Assembly (NCBI GenBank): GCA_021736525.1
Contig: JAIPFR010000003.1
Coordinates: forward strand, 1-46,713
DNA: 46,713 nt
Source: Spirochaetia bacterium
GTDB taxonomy: Bacteria; Spirochaetota; Spirochaetia; JABMQR01
Direction: 5' to 3'
Every line of letters starts with the position of its first letter. Within the stretch, counting starts at the first letter, position 1. Both the position numbers and the translations under genes were made by a program. The notes under the pieces are model-generated. The model made no database searches. It was not told where the DNA came from and was given only the letters and a program-made list of their open reading frames with translations. Shown here one piece after another: positions 25,796-33,921 of this stretch.

Positions 25796-26833
25796 TCAGA
25801 ATTGTATTGCACTTTTCAAACCCCTACCTTCGGCAACATCGCTAATTATAGTATTTACTTCATCAAGAGGTGCTGCCGAAGTCACCAGATCGGATACTTT
25901 CAGCTTGTTACTTTCAACGAGTCTCAAACATTCCCTATACTGCCGTAAATTCTGCCTGGTTGTTCCTGCAACAGTAAGCTGCTTATAATGTATCTCATTC
26001 GTATCCAAGTTTACCACAGAATTCCCCTTGGGTAGCCCCCCAAAGAACATTACCCGCCCATTCATTCCAGCTAGTAAAAATGCCTGTTCCTGAATAACTT
26101 TTGCTGAGGCAGCAGTAATCACCACATCAGCCAGTCTGCCGTTGGTCAAAGCCTGTATGGAATCACGAACGCTTCCTGAGTCTATAGGGATTATCTCAGG
26201 TATCAATTTTCGTGCCAGCTCCATACGCTCAAAACTTATGTCAGTAATATACACTGAAGCAGCACCGGCAAGAAGTGCAACACGAGTATGCATAAGTCCA
26301 ATTGGGCCGGCTCCAATAATCAGGACATGATCACCTGGGTATATACCAATTTTCTCATATGCATTAAACACACAAGACAATGGTTCTGCCAGTGCTGCTT
26401 CTTCAAACGATATTGAATCACTCAAGTGAGCAACATTCCCCTGCCTTACGGCCGCAGCAGGAATTCGCATATATTCTGCAAAGGCTCCATCCATGGTAAC
26501 TCCCAGTGCTTCTGAGCGGGTGCATAGCTGAGAATTCCCACTTGTACAAAGATCACACACTCCGCATCCATAGTTAGGAGCAACTCCAACACGTTGTCCT
26601 TCCTTATAGGATTCAACACCCTTGCCTGCTTTTTCTATAATTCCTGAAACTTCATGTCCGATAATAAGGGGCTTGTCCTTCTGTCCTGGATTCCCATTTT
26701 TATAGAACCGTACATCAGTTCCGCAGACAAAAGCTGCCTTTACTTTGAGAAGCAGTTCACCTTCTCCGATCTCCGGAATGGGAACTTCTTCTACACGTAT
26801 AGTTTCTTTACCATACAATCTAGCTGCTTTCAA
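25796..26833 (-). CDS. Zinc-dependent sorbitol-dehydrogenase-like enzyme
   Basis: 345 residues, starting at a TTG (26833) supported by AAAGGAG seven bases upstream. Catalytic zinc residues are in CGTDVRF and GHEVSG, structural zinc cysteines in CGVCDLCTSGNSQLC, and the NAD fold in LIIGAGPIGLMH. It would oxidise a polyol or sugar hydroxyl. It is a different branch from the dehydrogenase encoded at 16732-17793. Position between the Gfo/Idh and kinase genes suggests it acts before phosphorylation. Confidence 0.92.
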   Translation of the reverse strand: MKAARLYGKETIRVEEVPIPEIGEGELLLKVKAAFVCGTDVRFYKNGNPGQKDKPLIIGHEVSGIIEKAGKGVESYKEGQRVGVAPNYGCGVCDLCTSGNSQLCTRSEALGVTMDGAFAEYMRIPAAAVRQGNVAHLSDSISFEEAALAEPLSCVFNAYEKIGIYPGDHVLIIGAGPIGLMHTRVALLAGAASVYITDISFERMELARKLIPEIIPIDSGSVRDSIQALTNGRLADVVITAASAKVIQEQAFLLAGMNGRVMFFGGLPKGNSVVNLDTNEIHYKQLTVAGTTRQNLRQYRECLRLVESNKLKVSDLVTSAAPLDEVNTIISDVAEGRGLKSAIQF

Positions 26834-26858
26834 AGTATTTCTCCTTTCGTTTCTTGTT

Positions 26859-27881
26859 TTACTCTTCGCTAAGAGTTACCGGCCTTCTTTCACGAATAGA
26901 AATATTACCGGCATTTACTACTTTCACGGCTTCAAGCCCGTCTGCACCGGTTACTTTCGGCTGACTATCCTTCATGATACATTCAATGAAGTGTTCATCC
27001 TCTTTTCGATATGCTTCAATAAACAGATTTTGCCAACTTTTTACAAATGGAGTACTTATTCCGTTTGGAGAGACCTCAACAACATTATAGTTGTTCTGTT
27101 TACCGACATGAATAATCCCTTTTGTTCCTAGTATCTCTACCCTTGAATCATAACCGTAGCGCACACCCTGTGCGCCGTCTACCAATCCCTGTACTCCATT
27201 CCTGAAGCGACAGGTCATAAGAATGTTGTCATAAAAATCGGGAAAATCATTCAGAGCCTCAGGGGAACGATAATTGCCGGCAACGGCATACACTTCATGA
27301 ATATAGCTGCCTCCGTACCAGTGCAGGGCATCAATATCATGGCTGCTTACTTCAGCCAGAGGACCATTGCTTTTACTGATATCATACATCCAGGCTTTTG
27401 GAGTACTTGGTCCATGAGTCAGAGACTTAACACAGACGACATCGCCAATTTCACCAGAGTCAATTCTCTCTTTGGCAAACATGAAGCTTTCATCAAAACG
27501 TCTCATAAATGCAAGCTGGAGCTTAACATTGGCATTTTCAGCTGCCGCAGTCATTTCCCTGCATTCCTGTTCATTCATTGCCATTGGCTTTTCACATAAA
27601 ACATGTTTTCCGGCTTTTGACGCTGCAACAACAATGTCTCTGTGGTATACCGTTGGTGTAACAACTACAACAGCATCAATATCACGATTCTCCAGTGCTT
27701 CCTTATAATCAAGATAGCGAGTCGGTATTCCCAGTTTTGCACATGCCTCAGCAGCAGTCTCTTCAACCGGATCAGATATAGCGATCAATCGGGCATTTTG
27801 TATGGAATATCGGAAATTAGCCGCATGAATCATTCCTGCTCTTCCCGCGCCAATAACACAAACATTAATCTTACTTTGCAT
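26859..27881 (-). CDS. Gfo/Idh/MocA-family NAD(P)-dependent oxidoreductase
   Basis: 340 residues. The N-terminal Rossmann motif is VCVIGAGRAGMIHA and the catalytic lysine motif is HVLCEKPMAMN near residue 96. The C-terminal domain has HDIDALHWYGG, which matches the usual D-x3-H active-site pair of inositol dehydrogenase-like members. AGGAG precedes the ATG by six bases. It oxidises a sugar, inositol or sugar acid; the substrate is not specified by sequence. It is the second gene of the catabolic operon. Confidence 0.92.
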   Translation of the reverse strand: MQSKINVCVIGAGRAGMIHAANFRYSIQNARLIAISDPVEETAAEACAKLGIPTRYLDYKEALENRDIDAVVVVTPTVYHRDIVVAASKAGKHVLCEKPMAMNEQECREMTAAAENANVKLQLAFMRRFDESFMFAKERIDSGEIGDVVCVKSLTHGPSTPKAWMYDISKSNGPLAEVSSHDIDALHWYGGSYIHEVYAVAGNYRSPEALNDFPDFYDNILMTCRFRNGVQGLVDGAQGVRYGYDSRVEILGTKGIIHVGKQNNYNVVEVSPNGISTPFVKSWQNLFIEAYRKEDEHFIECIMKDSQPKVTGADGLEAVKVVNAGNISIRERRPVTLSEE

Positions 27882-27923
27882 CTCGTTCTCCTGTATGCCA
27901 GGTCTCTATTTACCCAGGCATTT

Positions 27924-28574
27924 TCATAAAATCTGCAATTCTGCAGCTATGGACGATTTTATTTCCGCTGACAACTTCTGTATAAGATTAAAATTACCTT
28001 GCCTGATCATTTCATCCTTTACCATCCAGCTGCCGCCGCAGGCAGCAACATTCATCAACTTCAAATAACTGATGACGTTTTTGGCATGGAGCCCCCCAGT
28101 TGGTATGAAGTCTACAGAGTAAACCGAACCGAAGGCCTTTAGCATCTCAATACCACCCGACAGCTCGGCTGGAAAAAACTTCAGCACCCCCAACCCCATC
28201 TGTATGGCTGCCTCTATATGTGAAGGATTGTTCACTCCCGGAACAATGGGAATCCCTCTACTGATACAAGCCTGTACTATTACAGGGTTAAAACCGGGAC
28301 TCATGATAAACCCGGCCCCTGAGCTAACCGCGGCCTCGAGCTGATCCAGAGTCAGAACCGTACCTGCTCCTATCAGCATATCGGGTCTTTCCCTCCTGAG
28401 CAGCCGAATCGATTCCGCTGCTGTACGGGTTCTGAATGTTATTTCAGCAATACCAATACTGCCGGCTGCTAGTGCATCTGCCAAGGGAACAGCATCCTCA
28501 GGCCTTTCCAGTTTTATAACCGGAACAATCTTTTCTTCCTCAATTCTTGCTAGTACTTCTGTTAATACTTCCAT
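27924..28574 (-). CDS. eda: 2-keto-3-deoxy-6-phosphogluconate (KDPG) aldolase
   Basis: 216 residues from ATG 28574, where GAGG lies six bases upstream; upstream in-frame ATGs lack a site and give an over-long start. The Schiff-base lysine is K132 in LKFFPAELSGG and the general acid/base is E44 in IAEITFRT, one off the E. coli Eda numbering. GAGTVLT and PTGGLHAKN complete the phosphate site. It splits KDPG, or a related 2-keto-3-deoxy sugar-acid phosphate, to pyruvate and a triose phosphate. As promoter-proximal gene of the eight-gene operon it shows that the pathway ends in an Entner-Doudoroff-type cleavage. Confidence 0.93.
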   Translation of the reverse strand: MEVLTEVLARIEEEKIVPVIKLERPEDAVPLADALAAGSIGIAEITFRTRTAAESIRLLRRERPDMLIGAGTVLTLDQLEAAVSSGAGFIMSPGFNPVIVQACISRGIPIVPGVNNPSHIEAAIQMGLGVLKFFPAELSGGIEMLKAFGSVYSVDFIPTGGLHAKNVISYLKLMNVAACGGSWMVKDEMIRQGNFNLIQKLSAEIKSSIAAELQIL

Positions 28575-28620
28575 TTCCATCCTCTTTTCTTCATATAATA
28601 AAGCCATAGGAACGATTGGA

Positions 28621-28650
28621 AGAATACAACTATACGCTAGCTATTGTCAA
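28621..28650 (-). promoter_or_regulatory. Sigma-70-type promoter of the eda operon
   Basis: Minus strand: perfect TTGACA (28650-28645), 18 bp, TATTCT (28626-28621). It points to the KDPG aldolase gene, with a start near 28614. ATTGTCAAT, overlapping the -35, and ATTGTGCAAT just beyond it are short dyads that could serve DeoR; that is unproven. Confidence 0.6.
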
Positions 28651-28685
28651 TCATATATTATCGTATTGTGCAATTATTTTTATCA

Positions 28686-28714
28686 TTTACTATTGTTTGA
28701 TATTGAAATATAAT
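28686..28714 (+). promoter_or_regulatory. Sigma-70-type promoter of the AroE-like/cupin/PGDH operon
   Basis: TTTACT (28686-28691), 17 bp, perfect TATAAT (28709-28714), predicted start about 28721, 43 nt before the ATG at 28764. It is divergent from the eda promoter with only 35 bp between the two -35 boxes, so one regulator could control both. Confidence 0.6.
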
Positions 28715-28763
28715 TATTTTTAGCATATTGTGTATGCATTAACTATAAAAAGGAGAATCGGCA

Positions 28764-29717
28764 ATGAATGAATACATTCCAGCTGTGCATCGCACAATGT
28801 ATTTTATTGGAGTTACTACAAAAAAATCCTCTATAATGAAAGTCTTCCCGCTATGGGCTGATCATCTGAACCTGGATGCTGAAATAAAGGGATTTGATTT
28901 TGAGCCCCATGCAAACCCGGAGCTCTACAGGGAAGCGGTTCAATTCATTAAGAACGATCCCCTCTCGCTAGGAGCTTTGGTTACTACCCACAAAATTGAT
29001 CTGCTGAAGGCATCGAGAGATATGTTCACCAACCTTGGACAGTATGCCGAACTCTTAGGTGAAATAAGCTCAATCTCCAAGCAGGGCGATAATCTTTGGG
29101 GACATGCTAAAGATCCGATAACCAGCGGGTTGTCACTTGAGGCTATTGTCGATGGGGGATACTGGCAGAACACCCATGCAGATCTCTATCTTCTTGGAGC
29201 GGGAGGATCATCTCTGGCTTTGACCCTGTACCTCATTAACAAACGAAAAACTAATGGGGATACCCCTGATAAAATTCTTATCTCCAATCGGAGTGAAGCG
29301 AGACTGACAGAAATGAAAAAAATACACGCAGCGGTCGGAACCGGAGGAATCAATTTCGAATACTACTTGTGCCCGACGCCGGAGGAAAATGATCTCCTTG
29401 TGACAAAACTTAAACCTGGTTCCATGATAGTCAATGCCACAGGGTTGGGAAAAGACCGGCCTGGTTCACCACTGACAGATAAGGTGATTTTCCCAGAAAA
29501 TGGCATCATCTGGGATTTTAATTACCGCGGAAACCTGGTTTTTCTGGAGCAGGCAAGAAATCAGGCTGACGGACGCTCCCTCAAAGTTGAAGACGGCTGG
29601 GTCTACTTCATCCACGGCTGGACACGGGTAGTTGCTGAAGTATTCCACATTGATATACCAACCAGCGGGCAGGATTTTGATATTCTGTCAAATTTAGCTT
29701 CCTCCACCCGATTGTAA
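28764..29717 (+). CDS. Shikimate dehydrogenase-like (AroE superfamily) protein
   Basis: 317 residues. The substrate-domain motif is ALVTTHKIDL, with the catalytic-type lysine after H, the nucleotide motif LLGAGGSSLALT, and the later family block VNATGLGKDRPGSP. AGGAG stands eight bases before the ATG. It is longer than typical AroE (~270) and lies with sugar genes and not aromatic biosynthesis genes, so a paralogue acting on a sugar-derived polyol or keto-acid is more likely than true shikimate synthesis. The reaction is not assigned. Confidence 0.82.
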   Translation: MNEYIPAVHRTMYFIGVTTKKSSIMKVFPLWADHLNLDAEIKGFDFEPHANPELYREAVQFIKNDPLSLGALVTTHKIDLLKASRDMFTNLGQYAELLGEISSISKQGDNLWGHAKDPITSGLSLEAIVDGGYWQNTHADLYLLGAGGSSLALTLYLINKRKTNGDTPDKILISNRSEARLTEMKKIHAAVGTGGINFEYYLCPTPEENDLLVTKLKPGSMIVNATGLGKDRPGSPLTDKVIFPENGIIWDFNYRGNLVFLEQARNQADGRSLKVEDGWVYFIHGWTRVVAEVFHIDIPTSGQDFDILSNLASSTRL

Positions 29718-29751
29718 TCGAGTGTGACCCAACAAAAGGAAAGGTAACTCT

Positions 29752-30336
29752 ATGAAACATCCATTCTATATTGAAAAACCCATATTTTTTGATCCGGCAA
29801 CAGGTTTAGCAGAATGCGAAGCCCCCCCACTCGAAAGACGCTACTCAAATATGAAGAACATGTATCTTGATGAAACCGCCAGATTACGGCTGGAACAGAC
29901 CGGCAATGATGTTATATACCGCTTCTACGAGCTGGGAGTACCTGAAAAAGAAAGTGATCTGGCATACGGTACCAGTATCGTATATCCTGGGAAGGTGGGA
30001 AATGAATACCACATGACAAACGGACATTTCCATACAATTCTCGATACAGCTGAAATTTACTACTGCCTTGCCGGCTATGGAATGATGATGATGGAGAATC
30101 CGGAGGGCGATATCCAATACAAGGAAATGCACCCTGGTGAAGCAGTATATGTACCTGGTCGTTATGCCCACAGAAGCATCAACTTATCAAATACCGAAAC
30201 ATTGATCACTTTTTATGTGTTCCGTGGTGATGCCGGCCATGATTACGGATCTATCAAGGAAAAAGGCTTCAGGAAGATTGTTGTTGAGAAAGAAGGCAGA
30301 TGGACCGTAGAAGACAACCCGAGGTGGCAATCATGA
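29752..30336 (+). CDS. Cupin-type glucose-6-phosphate isomerase family protein
   Basis: 194 residues of the archaeal-type PGI cupin family (PF06560). YGTSIVYPGKVGNEYHMTNG leads into the metal motif GHFHTILDTAEIYYCL (H-x-H and E), and VPGRYAHRSIN gives the fourth ligand. Members interconvert glucose-6-phosphate and fructose-6-phosphate with Fe, Mn or Ni, though bacterial copies in sugar clusters may act on other hexose phosphates. It shares an ATGA overlap with the next gene. It sits with an AroE-like and a 2-hydroxyacid dehydrogenase, an unusual trio. Confidence 0.88.
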   Translation: MKHPFYIEKPIFFDPATGLAECEAPPLERRYSNMKNMYLDETARLRLEQTGNDVIYRFYELGVPEKESDLAYGTSIVYPGKVGNEYHMTNGHFHTILDTAEIYYCLAGYGMMMMENPEGDIQYKEMHPGEAVYVPGRYAHRSINLSNTETLITFYVFRGDAGHDYGSIKEKGFRKIVVEKEGRWTVEDNPRWQS

Positions 30337-31283
30337 AAAGCAGAGGTAAAATTCTGGTAACTCCGCGTTCTCTTTCACAGAATGGTCACGAACTGTTGAG
30401 CCTGCTCACTGAAGCCGGGTATAAGGTAATAACCCCGTTTCCTGGCAGGCAGCCATCAGCCGAGGAACTGCAGAAGGTTCTTCCTGAATGTATCGGATAT
30501 CTTGCCGGTGTTGAAAAAATCTCTGGTACCATTCTTGAGCAGTGTCCTGGGCTGAAAGTAATCAGCAGAAACGGCGTAGGATTTGAGAATATCGATACAC
30601 AAGCGGCAGAAAGGCTTGGGATCGCAATAAAGATCACCCGCGGCGCAAATGCTCGCGGGGTAGCGGAACTGACTCTCGGTTTACTGTTCTCATTGATCCG
30701 AAAGATTCCTGCCATACACAACTCCGTTAAGCGAGGCGGCTGGGACCGAAGCATCGGCTTGGAAATTTATGGAAAAACGCTTGGGGTTGTGGGCACCGGT
30801 AAAATTGGAGAGCTTACAGCCCGCATGGCAGCAGCTTTGGGAATGAATATTTTGGCATACGATCTGTATCCGAACAAAGCGTTGCAGCATTCGATTCCGG
30901 CACTGAAGTATACGAACATCCGTATGCTTTTTACAGAAAGTGACATGGTGACCTTTCATTGCCCTGCGGGTGAACACCCCCTGATCAATAGGGAACTTAT
31001 TCAAGTCATGAAAAAGGGGAGCTTCATTATCAATACGTCAAGAGCGGCATTGGTGGACCAGGATGCACTGCTGGATGCCCTTGAAAGAGGTCATATTGCC
31101 GGATATGCGGTGGACGCCTTTGAAAGTGAACCTCCCTTGCTGTCGCCCCTCCTCCTTCATCCAAACACAATACTGACCGCTCACATTGGTGGTTTTACAA
31201 AGGAAAGTGTTTACCGGGCAACTCAGGAAGCAATTACAAACATTCTAGAAGTACTCCAGAACGGGGCTGGAACCGACGTCTAG
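30333..31283 (+). CDS. D-isomer 2-hydroxyacid dehydrogenase (phosphoglycerate dehydrogenase-like)
   Basis: 316 residues from ATG 30333, where GAGGTGG lies five bases upstream. NAD motif GVVGTGKIGE; catalytic Arg in INTSRAALVD, Glu in ESEPP and His in AHIGGFT. The N-terminal RNGVGFENID block is typical of SerA-like members, but the ACT domain is absent. It would reduce or oxidise a 2-keto/2-hydroxy acid, possibly a sugar acid. It is the last gene of a three-gene operon that converges on the Old Yellow Enzyme homologue. Confidence 0.9.
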   Translation: MKSRGKILVTPRSLSQNGHELLSLLTEAGYKVITPFPGRQPSAEELQKVLPECIGYLAGVEKISGTILEQCPGLKVISRNGVGFENIDTQAAERLGIAIKITRGANARGVAELTLGLLFSLIRKIPAIHNSVKRGGWDRSIGLEIYGKTLGVVGTGKIGELTARMAAALGMNILAYDLYPNKALQHSIPALKYTNIRMLFTESDMVTFHCPAGEHPLINRELIQVMKKGSFIINTSRAALVDQDALLDALERGHIAGYAVDAFESEPPLLSPLLLHPNTILTAHIGGFTKESVYRATQEAITNILEVLQNGAGTDV

Positions 31284-31364
31284 CAGAGCAGCGAAGCTCT
31301 TGCACTGGCTTCAATTAAAGTGTTTTCTTAACAATATTGAAATACAGACCTTGATCCGCTTTTT

Positions 31365-32585
31365 TCAACCTTCGCTTCTGTCAGAATTCAATTTCGCCAG
31401 TATTTCCCGGTATTTCGGATCATATATCGTGCAGCCAATAGGCTTGTTGCTACCCAACAGCATTCCGCAGCCGCCGCAGGCAGTACACCAGTTAACCTCA
31501 CTTTCACGTTTATCCAGAACTTTCTTTGCAAAAAGGGGATCGGCTATGGCCTGCCTTCCGATACCAATCAGATCCACATATCCATGGGAAATATTATATT
31601 CGGCAAATGCTAGTAGGCTTTTCTTTTTCGGCTCACTTATAAAGAGATTATTCTGCCCATCCCTCAAATACGAATAGCCTGATCCGATAACCGGAATCGA
31701 TACCGCCTGTTTAATTGCCTTGGTCCAACTGAACAGGCGGGGCACACCTTCTGGATAGCGTGCTGTAGGAAGCAACAATTCAAGATTTGCAGCGGCATAC
31801 CCTGCAGAAACATTTATAAAATCTATCCCCTCACGCTCCATCAACTTGGCAAAAGCAGTAATTTCTGAAAGGTCCTCAAGTATTTCATCCGGTCCGGCAG
31901 TTCCGCAACCGCCTGGAATACCCTCAAATGGGGATATTCGAGAACCAATAATAAAGTTGGCGTCAGGAATTCGCCTCCGCATTTCATGGTATGTCTCACG
32001 AAAGAATCTTGTCCTGTTTTTGAAACTTCCCCCATACTGATCAGAACGGTTGTTTGCCGGGTGCAGAAAGTCATCTGCAAGAAATCCATGCGCCTGCTTA
32101 AAATCGACACCATCTGCTCCCGCCTTCCATGAGAGAACTGCACACGCGACAAAATCCTCTCTTGCCTGCTCCACCTCAAACGTAGAAAGGACATGGATAT
32201 CTGGAACATCAGATCTAGCATACACAGCTGCCGGAGCCTTGAAAGCAGGGTCGCTCAATCTTCCGGCATGGCTCAACTGAAAAATTATCAAAGACTGTCC
32301 GTTAACAGCACGAATCCTGCGAACCAGCTCGCTGAACCCGGACAGGTTTCCTTCATTCAGCACCATGCGATTCGATCGAACCTGGGTTTCATTGGTAACA
32401 TCAATGGACTCAATATGAATAATACCCGGAAATCCAGCCGCCAATGCCTCATACCGGTTAAAGGTTATTTCTGTGGGACATCCCTGCGGTGTACAGTTAT
32501 TAGATTCTGTCGGTTGATATACAATTCTTGAGGGAACAACCCTGCCCCCCATGGACATGCTCTTAGAAATTGAATGCAGCAGCAT
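31365..32585 (-). CDS. Old Yellow Enzyme-family flavin oxidoreductase with C-terminal Fe-S cysteine motif
   Basis: 406 residues. It is a TIM-barrel FMN enzyme of the 2,4-dienoyl-CoA reductase/NADH:flavin branch: FQLSHAGR, DGVDFKQAHGFLADDFL, NRSDQYGGSFKNRTRF and VDLIGIGRQAIADP. After the barrel comes WCTACGGCGMLLGSNKPIGC, a C-x2-C-x2-C-x11-C pattern like the 4Fe-4S site of trimethylamine dehydrogenase-type enzymes. The FAD/NAD-binding domains those enzymes carry are missing, so electrons must come from another protein. AGGAG upstream of ATG 32585 fixes the start. The substrate is unknown; it lies 120 bp downstream of an orphan sugar-binding protein. Confidence 0.87.
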   Translation of the reverse strand: MLLHSISKSMSMGGRVVPSRIVYQPTESNNCTPQGCPTEITFNRYEALAAGFPGIIHIESIDVTNETQVRSNRMVLNEGNLSGFSELVRRIRAVNGQSLIIFQLSHAGRLSDPAFKAPAAVYARSDVPDIHVLSTFEVEQAREDFVACAVLSWKAGADGVDFKQAHGFLADDFLHPANNRSDQYGGSFKNRTRFFRETYHEMRRRIPDANFIIGSRISPFEGIPGGCGTAGPDEILEDLSEITAFAKLMEREGIDFINVSAGYAAANLELLLPTARYPEGVPRLFSWTKAIKQAVSIPVIGSGYSYLRDGQNNLFISEPKKKSLLAFAEYNISHGYVDLIGIGRQAIADPLFAKKVLDKRESEVNWCTACGGCGMLLGSNKPIGCTIYDPKYREILAKLNSDRSEG

Positions 32586-32619
32586 ATGACACTCCTTAAT
32601 AAAATTCTTGGGAAAGCTG

Positions 32620-32658
32620 CAAAAAACACTGCTGCCCCTTAGATAGACAGGACAGCAG
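32620..32658 (-). terminator. Rho-independent terminator after the orphan binding-protein gene
   Basis: On the minus strand CTGCTGTCC pairs with GGGCAGCAG (9 bp including one G-U) around an ~12-nt loop and is followed by TGTTTTTT. It ends or attenuates the transcript between the binding-protein gene and the Old Yellow Enzyme gene. Confidence 0.6.
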
Positions 32659-32705
32659 CAACGGATATGCCGGACAGCCAGTGACTATACAATACAGAAG
32701 GTCTG

Positions 32706-33716
32706 CTACAGGTCGGGAAGAAACTCCTCTGGAATCTGATCATCACCTATCCACCACCAGTCGGAAAGTTCCGGCCGGACAAAAACCTTTATTTCATCCG
32801 GACCCATACCGCTGACATTAATATAGTGAATTTTATCCACAACCTCACCCTGCATTGCTTTCAGAAGTATGCGTACAGATTCTGCCGACAGTTTTGTTGT
32901 CATGGGATAAACATATCCCGGGATATTGTTCTCAACCAAGAACTTTGCATATCCGTTAAGCTGATCGCCAGTAGAAGGTACAAGTTTCCTGCCGGCTTCC
33001 TCCATAGATTCAAGTGCTGGCCAGGACATCAGCCCTGAATCCGCCCAGATACCATCGATCTGAGGAAAAGCATTCATCACAGCCTCCATAATGCTTTTCG
33101 TTTTTGTTGCTGACCAATCACAATACTGGTGATCTAGAATCTCTATACCGGGGTTGGCTGAAAACACCTCTCTCGCTCCGGTAAGACGTTCCTCCGCTGT
33201 AGTATTTCCGGCAATACCGCTCAGCATCATCACCTTGCCCTTTCCTCCCAGTTGTTCAACCAGCCACTGAGCTTGAGAACGGCCAAAGTCAAGAAGATCC
33301 TGTGTTACCAGAGAAGTATATTTGTCTGTGGCGATGCTGCCGCCGAAAACAACTACGGGAATCCCGGCTTCATAAGCTCGTTCAATCGCCGGAGCTATAA
33401 CCTCGCCAACTGTTGGATACACAATAAGCCCGTCAATACCTTTTGATATGAGATCATCGATATCTGCAATTTGTTTTTCCGGCCGCTCATCGGCATTGGT
33501 TATGTAGAATTTACTTATTTCCGGATGAACTGCCGCCTCAGCAAGAAAATTGCTTTGAAGAAATTGACGCCAGGAATCGCCCATTCCGGCATTACTCCAT
33601 CCAATAGTAAAAGTCCCATCAGCATCACTACTCTCCGCATCTCCTGCAGCAGCGAGGGGCAGCCCTGCAGCCATCAGCATAAAGAACAATAGAATTCCCA
33701 TCATTTTCAGCTTCAT
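32706..33716 (-). CDS. Orphan sugar-binding protein, paralogue of the importer 3 binding protein
   Basis: 336 residues with a signal peptide (about 1-24, ending AAAGDAESSD). It shares with the importer-3 binding protein the block NADERPEKQIADIDDL, MLSGIAG, QIDGIWADSGLMS and the C-terminus LSDWWW(I/L)GDDQIPEEFLP; roughly half of positions match by eye. AGGAG lies six bases before the ATG. There is no permease or ATPase gene beside it. It is divergent from a YesM/YesN pair, so it may be a dedicated sensor protein, or a second receptor for importer 3. Confidence 0.92.
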   Translation of the reverse strand: MKLKMMGILLFFMLMAAGLPLAAAGDAESSDADGTFTIGWSNAGMGDSWRQFLQSNFLAEAAVHPEISKFYITNADERPEKQIADIDDLISKGIDGLIVYPTVGEVIAPAIERAYEAGIPVVVFGGSIATDKYTSLVTQDLLDFGRSQAQWLVEQLGGKGKVMMLSGIAGNTTAEERLTGAREVFSANPGIEILDHQYCDWSATKTKSIMEAVMNAFPQIDGIWADSGLMSWPALESMEEAGRKLVPSTGDQLNGYAKFLVENNIPGYVYPMTTKLSAESVRILLKAMQGEVVDKIHYINVSGMGPDEIKVFVRPELSDWWWIGDDQIPEEFLPDL

Positions 33717-33731
33717 CGTATACTCCTTTTT

Positions 33732-33799
33732 AATAGCGTTTACTGTCGATTATTATCGTATAATCATTTTTTTATAGTAATATTCAATAACGCTTCTGT
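33732..33799. promoter_or_regulatory. Imperfect direct repeats in the divergent binding-protein/kinase region
   Basis: AATAGCGTTTACTGT (33732-33746) and AATAACGCTTCTGT (33786-33799) match at 12 of 14 aligned bases with one gap. They lie just upstream of the binding-protein gene start and are candidate sites for the YesN-type regulator encoded on the other side. Confidence 0.35.
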
Positions 33800-33855
33800 A
33801 TATGGAGAAAAATGACCAATCTTTGGGACATTTCTTTCTATAGAGGATATTGAGT

Positions 33856-33884
33856 TTGCGATATATCATCCAATGGTTTACTAT
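33856..33884 (+). promoter_or_regulatory. Putative promoter of the YesM/YesN operon
   Basis: TTGCGA (33856-33861), 17 bp, TACTAT (33879-33884); each box matches four of six consensus bases. The predicted start is about 30 nt before the ATG at 33922. Moderate match only. Confidence 0.4.
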
Positions 33885-33921
33885 ACACGTATGATCTTTA
33901 GCCTGTAACAGTCATCATAAT

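Noticed and set aside
31279-31301. AGAGC/GCTCT hairpin after the 2-hydroxyacid dehydrogenase gene as a terminator
   Set aside because: The stem is only five clean base pairs and no T-run follows.
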